Part shown: piece by piece, positions 58,334-64,000 of the stretch
Numbering within the stretch: the first letter of the stretch is position 1
Layout of the letters: every line of letters begins with the position of its first letter
Origin: Gnetum montanum
Taxonomy: Eukaryota; Streptophyta; Gnetopsida; Gnetales; Gnetaceae
Assembly (NCBI GenBank): GCA_015680685.1
Contig: MNCI01025481.1
Span: forward strand, 409-64,408
Direction of reading: 5' to 3'
DNA length: 64,000 nt
Notes under the pieces: model-generated
Database searches by the model: none
What the model was told of the DNA's origin: nothing
What the model saw: only the letters and a program-made list of their open reading frames with translations
Made by a program: the position numbers and the translations under genes

Positions 58334-60696
58334 TCACACAATGTATTCAAGCAATTTTGGAGTGTGTTGCAGCAAGCCTAGAAATTTCAAGCTTCTTTCC
58401 ATACTAGTTAGAGGCACAACTCCCAAATTTTGGCAATTATGGTGGAGGGCAAGGGATTGAAAAGCCAAAATCCAAGATTGAGCAAAGGAGATAGTATAGA
58501 TCATTTGAAGGATTTCAAATCCACCTATAGGAGAAGAATCCTCATTGATGACTACTAGGTACCAATTTTCCATTATTTTATCCATTTTTGGTCAAATTAT
58601 AGAAACATTTTCCCACTTCTAAGGTTGTTCTGGTGGATATTTTTGCATTCAACTATGTTAAATATAGGGTTTATGTTCTTTCATTATTGTGGAGATGAAA
58701 TTAAGGTTTTTTTAACATTTCTTAGTTTTGATGCCTTATTTTGCCAATTTTTATGAAATTTCATTGTTTTTTCTATCCTATGTATTATGAGATTTCTAAG
58801 TTTCAACTACGTAAATTGATTGTTTAGGGTCTTTCAACTATACTAGAAGTGGAATTAAATCTTGCAAAGATTTGAGTTTTTTTCTTTGCCCAGTGCATAG
58901 AATTCATGGCATTATTTTCTAAGGTTTTGGTTTTTCTATGATTAAACTGGCAACATTAGTGATTTTTTTATCACATGTGGTCAATGTCTTTACTCTTTAG
59001 GGATACTAGATTTACTGTAGGAGCATTCTAGATGAAGTTTGGATTTTTTAAAACAAATTGAATTTTTTATGGATTTTTCTACAATTAATAAACTACAAAG
59101 TAGGGTTTTTTCTAGCTTTTTTTTTGTAAAATTTTAAGTTTCTTAACACCTATAAGTGCAACATTGTTGATGAATCTAGGTTGTTTCAATAATTTTTTCT
59201 ATGCTCGTAATTGAAATTAATTTTTTTAAAAAAAATTCTAGATTTTTCCCAACTTTGTGAACTATCACTAGTTAATTTGTTGCTTAGATGCAATTTTTGC
59301 AATTTTTTTTCCAACAGGTATTAATAGTGTCTAAATGCTTGGACTTGAATTCTTCCCAATGCCATGGCAATGCATGGATGCTTTGGTTCTACAAAAGTAG
59401 TGTATGGCACTCCCTAGACTAGTAAAGCAATGTATAAGGGACTTTTAAGGTTTTTATTAGGGATGAATGGTAGGGTATGGGCTCTTAGAGCCAAGAAAAC
59501 TTATGTTTTTTGCTTTATTCTTCCAACATTCTAAGTGTTTCGTACTGTATCATCTCTTTGACCTTTGTTCTTGGGATTATTTCTTCCCACCAAGCCCAAT
59601 GCTATCAATTATAGCCTCTTGTTTTGTAAAAATTGGGTTTAATGTCAACTATTCATAAAAATGCTTATTTTGATGTTCTACCTATCAATTATTTAACAAA
59701 AACCCAAACTAGATTTTTATCACACTAAAATATTTTGTTTTCATGCAAAATATCTATGAAAATGCCAAAATGGATTTTTCATGAACTTTTATTATGTCAA
59801 ACACTTGTTAATATTTCAAATTTAAACTTTTGTATGTTAGTTGAGCTGTGTAGAGGCTAAATTTTGATGTACAATGCAATGGTGATAACATTGATGACCT
59901 TGGTCATTTTTTACATTTTTATTTTTATACCAATGCTACCACTTTTAAGGCTATTTTCACTTGATTTTATTAATTTCTTAGTTTTTTAATGTTTTAAGGT
60001 TTAATGACTACATGTTTTGGCTACAAGTAGGGCTTTACTAAAATCGATTTTGATCGTTGTGGAGTTAGTAAGCATCCTATGTTGTACAGGAGTAGTTACC
60101 TAGAATAGTTTGGTACTTGACATGGCCATTACTCAGTGAACTCATGCATGGTTTTAGCCTAGTGCTAGAGAGTTTCTAATATAATTGCTCTAGCATTATA
60201 GTGTCATCATATAGTTGTAATTACAGAGACTCTTGTGGCAGGGTCCTCTAATTATAGTGGATGATCCTAATACCCAAATAGAAATTCAGCAAGATGAAAG
60301 CTTGTACTCTATAGGGGTTCTTCAATTATCATGAATTTGGAAGATGCTAGAGTATTCCCAATACAATGCAAATAACATCTTAATGCTAAGTCATAGACTA
60401 AACACTCTATTTTAAAATCTTCCTAGAACTATCTACTTGCTAGAAGCATAAGTTTTGTTTTAATTTGACATTATTTTGTTCTTGTTTTAAAGTTATTTAT
60501 TTTATGGTTTTCATGCTTTCGTTTTATGTGTTTAAGGTGCACAATGGAGGATTGGTGAAAAATAACTAAACCTTATCTATAGCCTACATAGCCTTGGAGG
60601 AATTTAGGCAAGGTGAGGTTGTAAGAGTATAAGTGCTTAACCAACTCATTACAAAGTTATCCCAATACCAAATGTGATAGTCTCATGCATACCAAA
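58334..60696. other. T-rich interval without recognised genes
   Basis: Bases 58600-59300 contain loosely repeated phrases (tttagggtctttcaactat; agtagggttttttctagc) separated by about 180-200 bp. I see no domain, LTR pair or RNA. The open frames at 58334-58585 (-) and 59467-59658 (+) lack family features. Confidence 0.4.
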
Positions 60697-60812
60697 GGTG
60701 CTATTGGTACCAACACACCCATGCTTGGCATGGGGCCTTTGTTTTTTTAAAAATAGAAAAAAAAGAAGAATAAAAAATAAAAAATAAAAATTGGAAAAAA
60801 AAAGATGGGTTA

Positions 60813-60840
60813 CCCTAACCCTAAAATTGGCTATAAAAAG
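60813..60840 (+). promoter_or_regulatory. telobox-like motif and TATA box of the K LTR
   Basis: ACCCTAACCCTAAAA (60812-60826) contains two plant-telomere-like CCCTAA units, and CTATAAAAAG (60831-60840) follows four bases later. Both are repeated at 62093-62106 and 62111-62120. Teloboxes are known promoter elements of many plant genes; their role here is inferred. Confidence 0.6.
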
Positions 60841-61009
60841 CCATCGAGGGGAGGAGGAGAAGTGAGGCCAGGAAGCCCTAGGCCAGTGAGGCCAGGGCCA
60901 TGAAGCCATGGAATGAACCTCCCATTACTTTGGGTGGTTGGCAGTGTGTGCGGCAACAACGGTTGGTGGTTGGCAGTGTGTGCGGCAACAACGGTTGGTG
61001 GTTCACAGG

Positions 61010-61711
61010 GCATTGGTGATGTTGGATCGCAACTACACATGATTCTTGCAGCAACACAACCATGCATCCTATCGGTGGATCTTCTTTCTATCTTCTTTTA
61101 TTTTAGCAAGTGGCATGTGGTGGACGGTGGATTTGTGCATGATGTTTATGTAGTTGGTGGTTCGCAGGGCATTGGTGATGTTTGATTGCAACTACACATG
61201 ATTCTTGTGGAAACACAACCATGCATCCTATCGGTGGATCTTCTCTCTATCTTCTTTTATTTCAGCAAATGGCAGGTGGTAGATGGTGGATTTTTGCATC
61301 ATGTTTATGCAATTGGCGATTCGCAGAGCATTGGTGATGTTTGATTGCAACTACACATGATTCTTGCGGCAACACAACCATGCATCCTGTCGGTGGATCT
61401 TCTCTCTATCTTCTTTTATTTCAGCAAATGGCATGTGGTGGACGGTGGATTTGTGCATGATGTTTATGCAGTTGGTAGTTTGCAGGGCATTGGTGATGTT
61501 TGATCACAACTACACATGATTCTTGCGGCAACACAACCATGCATCCTATCGGTGGATCTTCTCTCTATCTTCTTTTATTTCAGCAAATGGCATGTGGTGG
61601 ACGGTGGATTTGTGTATGATGTTTATGCAGTTGGTAGTTCGCAGGGCATTGGTGATGTTTGATTGCAACTACACATGATTCTTGCGGTAACACAACCATG
61701 CATCCTGTCGG
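61010..61711 (+). repeat. 159-bp tandem array in the 5' LTR of K
   Basis: The phrase gcattggtgat begins at 61010, 61169, 61328, 61487 and 61646, always 159 bp apart. There are four complete units and a partial fifth ending at the ccatgcatcctgtcggtgg block. Units differ by scattered substitutions and no indels. Each includes acacatgattcttgcggcaa and ggcatgtggtggacggtgga. Confidence 0.95.
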
Positions 61712-61903
61712 TGGTTCCTGTTTCTCTCTCCTTTAGTTCTTTTTATGTTTTATCTCTCTCTATCTCTCTATCACTTGGTCACATGGCTCTTTCCAGCTAA
61801 GACTATTCCTGGGTTTTCGTACCCATACAGGAGGTGCCCTAGGCTATAGTCTCCTCAAACGAGTTTTTTTTATGTTGGCATGACCAAAATTTATGCATCA
61901 ACA

Positions 61904-61984
61904 CCTTCTTGGTGCTAGAAGGAGGGCTTTAATTGACCTTTTGTTCTTCTTTTTTTCTCTTTTCCTTTTCGGTTGGGGGCTAAG
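61904..61984 (+). promoter_or_regulatory. K internal domain: primer-binding site and polypurine tract
   Basis: TGGTGCTAGAAGGAGGG (61910-61926) lies six bases after the LTR end and is placed like a primer-binding site. I could not match it to a specific tRNA. GGTTGGGGGCTAAG (61971-61984) directly precedes the 3' LTR and serves as the purine tract. A T/C-rich stretch of about 30 bases joins them. Confidence 0.7.
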
Positions 61985-63143
61985 TGTTGGTACCAACACA
62001 CCCATGCTTGGCATGGGGCCTTTGTTTTTCTAAAAACAAAAAAAAAAGAATAAAAAATAAAAAATAAACATTGGAAAAAAAAAGATGGGTTACCCTAACC
62101 CTAAAATTGGCTATAAAAATCCATCGTGGGGAGGAGGAGAAGTGAGGCTAGGGCCGTGAAGCCATGGACTGAACCTCCCCTTTCTCTGGGTGGTTGGCAG
62201 TGTGTGCAGCAGCAACGGTTGGTGGTTCGCAGGGCATTGGTGATGTTTGATCATAACTACACATGATTCTTACGGCAACACAACCATGCATCCTATTGGT
62301 GGATCTTCTTTCTATCTTCTTTTATTTTAGCAAATGGCATGTGGTGGATGGTGGATTTGTGGATGATGTTTATGCAATTGGTGGTTCATAGGGCATTGGT
62401 GATGTTTGATCACAACTACACATGATTCTTGCGGCAACACAACCATACATCCTGTTGGTGGATCTTCTCTCTATCTTCTTTCATTTCAGCAAATGGCATG
62501 TGGTGGATGGTGGATTTGTGCATGATGTTTATGCATTTGGCGATTCGTAGAGCATTGGTGATGTTTGATCGCAACTACACATGATTCTTGCAGCAACGCA
62601 ACCATGCATCCTGTCGGTGGATCTGCTCTCTATCTTCTTTTATTTCAGCAAATGGCATGTGGTGGACAGTGGATTTGCGAATGATGTTTATGCAGTTGGC
62701 GGTTCGCAGGGCATTGGTGATGTTTGATTGCAGCTACACATGATTCTTGCGGCAACACAACCATACATCCTGTTGGTGGATCTTCTCTCTATCTTCTTTC
62801 ATTTCAGCAAATGGCATGTGGTAGACGGTGGATGTGTGCATGATGTTTATGCAGTTGGCGGTTCATAGGGCATTGGTGATGTTTGATCGCAACTACACAT
62901 GATTCTTGTAGCAACACAACCATACATCCTGTCAGTGGTTCATGTTTCTCTCTCCTTTATTTTTTTTATGTTTTATCTCTCTCTATGTTTTCTTTCTCTC
63001 TATCTCTATATCACTTGGTCACATGGCTCTTTCCAGATGAGACTATTCCTGGGTTTCTGTACCCATACAAGAGGTGCCCTAGGCTATAGTCTTCTCAAAC
63101 GAGTTTTTTCGGTGTTCGCATGACCAAAATTTATGCATCAACA
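61985..63143 (+). repeat. 3' LTR of element K
   Basis: It begins with the perfect 14-bp palindrome TGTTGGTACCAACA and ends CATCAACA before the GGTGC duplication. The order of motifs is as in the 5' LTR. It has a single copy of the 32-bp unit near 62190-62222 and lacks the 24-bp insertion. Confidence 0.9.
62234..62936 (+). repeat. 159-bp tandem array in the 3' LTR of K
   Basis: gcattggtgat begins at 62234, 62393, 62552, 62711 and 62870, again at exactly 159-bp steps. Unit number equals that of the 5' LTR, as expected if both LTRs derive from one template. Substitutions differ between corresponding units. Confidence 0.95.
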
Positions 63144-63419
63144 GGTGCATGGTCACCAAACATGCACATGAATTTTAAACTTCGCAAATTTTAGGAGCCC
63201 TTACACAAGTTCCACCTACAATTTCAACTTTTCTTAAGCCAGGTGAGCAAAGATTATTTTTGTTTTGTCAACATTTTAGCATTTTATTTTTGGTTTTGGT
63301 TTTCGATTTTAATTTTTAGTTTTTATTGTCTTCTAGTATTTTTAGTCTTAGGCTACATTAGTTGTTTACAATTTAATGGCCAAAAGGCTAACTATGTTCT
63401 CTATTATAGATTTTATGTG

Positions 63420-64000
63420 TGATGCGACGTGATATCGCATGGGCCGCGATATCACATACGCGATATTTCATCCTCCCCTGCGATATCGTGTACATGATAT
63501 CGTAGTGCACTGCCAAATCTATAAATAAAAGGTGGTTCTCCCTTGTTTCATAGTTTAGTCCTAGACCATAGCAAAGCTCTAGCAGTTTTACCTCTCCAGA
63601 GATAGAATAATTTCCATGTGCCTGCAATAGGAGCTCCAAAGTAGGATCCTTATTCGAGCAGATCTTGTACCTGAACACAAGTTTGTATACAGAAATAAAG
63701 ACGAACTTCTTGGATAAACCTTGTAGTGCATGGACTAAGCTAATTAGGATTTTAATTACTATTATTTATTTTTTATCATTTTAATGCTTTATTAGTTAAT
63801 TTAATCTCTCTCAACCCTTCTCTCAAAGTTAAGTGCATTCAGTACGACTACTTCGAGCACGTGCATTACACTTGGTGATCCTAGTAATGAATAGTGTTCG
63901 ATAACCCAGGTTGCATTGGTTTAGGGTGTGAATGGTAAGTGGGAACGGATACTAATGCTAGGCATTAGAACTTAGTTAGTTTAAGTTAGTTAATTGGTCT
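63420..64000 (+). repeat. LTR of element E, running off the window
   Basis: It starts TGATGCGACGTGATATCGC and carries GATATC palindromes (63426-63505), TATAAATA at 63520-63527 and AATAAA at 63694-63699. It aligns with the D LTR over its full visible length (tctccagagatagaataattt; taagtgcattcagtacgac). It could be a 5' LTR or a solo LTR; the window ends before this can be decided. Confidence 0.88.

Larger units (their letters stand above)
60702..61903 (+). repeat. 5' LTR of element K
   Basis: It opens with the palindrome-derived TATTGGTACCAACA, followed by an A-rich tract, a telobox-like motif, a TATA box, a G-rich leader (60845-60910) and the 159-bp array. The 3' part (61712-61903) has a CTCT-rich stretch and the block tgaccaaaatttatgcatca. 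Compared with the 3' LTR it carries a 24-bp insertion near 60870 and a tandem copy of a 32-bp unit at about 60940-61004. Confidence 0.9.
60702..63143 (+). mobile_element. element K: complete LTR retrotransposon reduced to two LTRs and 81 bp
   Basis: The LTRs 60702-61903 and 61985-63143 flank only 81 bp. A perfect duplication GGTGC borders both ends (60697-60701 and 63144-63148). The right LTR starts TGTTGG; the left has TATTGG, a G-to-A change. Both end in CATCAACA. The internal part has a primer-binding-site candidate and a purine tract and no coding sequence, so every protein must have come from other elements. The structure resembles terminal-repeat retrotransposons in miniature (TRIM), but its LTRs are far longer than theirs. 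High LTR similarity suggests a recent insertion compared with A to G. Confidence 0.9.

Noticed and set aside
60812-60826. Interstitial telomere
   Set aside because: Only two CCCTAA units inside an LTR promoter; too short and duplicated by the LTR structure.
60913-61185. 90-codon + frame within the K LTR
   Set aside because: It is the reading of the leader and first repeat unit; later units carry a stop in the same frame and no protein family is recognisable. Treated as a by-product of the array.
63388-63678. 96-codon - frame
   Set aside because: It is antisense to the E LTR; the D LTR gives a similar frame (4376-4624) for the same reason.

Overview
The window looks like non-genic plant chromosome: AT-rich, almost gene-free, and built from old, nested, stop-riddled retrotransposons. 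Evidence for a plant is the Athila/Tat-type Ty3/gypsy polymerase, primer-binding sites resembling the complement of plant tRNA-Asp, Ty1/copia and LINE relics, and one fragment of a leucine-rich-repeat receptor-like kinase. The heavy decay of most copies suits a large, slowly purged genome (a gymnosperm is possible), but the sequence does not prove the lineage. I saw no intact host gene, tRNA, rRNA or CRISPR array.

Most of 141-50320 belongs to one related group of LTR retrotransposons, labelled here by letter. D (+, 141-5102), F (-, 5103-10933), H (-, 3' LTR at 11443-12258), C (-, 15870-23772), G (-, 25414-31477), A (+, 33132-42134), B (-, 43226-50320) and E (+, an LTR from 63420 running off the window). 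They share LTRs of about 0.8-1 kb starting TGATG and ending in CA, a TATAAATA box preceded by arrays of short palindromes, a gag with a short Cys-His cluster, and a long conserved 3' untranslated region. C keeps protease, reverse transcriptase, RNase H and integrase. A keeps RT to integrase but has lost protease. B, D, F and G lack RT, RNase H and integrase and look like non-autonomous derivatives that must have used enzymes made by relatives. B is complete with a 5-bp target duplication (ATTAC) and sits inside a LINE ORF2 relic.

Between H and C (12537-15357, -) lies a degraded reading frame of about 940 codons with coiled-coil segments that I cannot assign to any retrotransposon protein; an LTR-like leader (15380-15862) lies upstream of it. 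Ty1/copia pieces on the + strand (gag-like 10940-11425, RT and RNase H 23773-25405) may be parts of one older element split by later insertions. A 493-bp tandem duplication spans the C LTR/copia border.

The right part (50326-60696) holds LINE remnants, unassigned AT-rich DNA, a Tat-type RT fragment joined in frame to the receptor-kinase fragment (55384-56400), an ATGATGTCAAA-type low-complexity tract and a diverged tandem repeat. At 60702-63143 is the youngest-looking element, K: two LTRs of about 1.2 kb separated by only 81 bp that hold little beyond a primer-binding site and a purine tract, flanked by a perfect GGTGC duplication. Each K LTR carries five copies of a unit with an exact 159-bp period.
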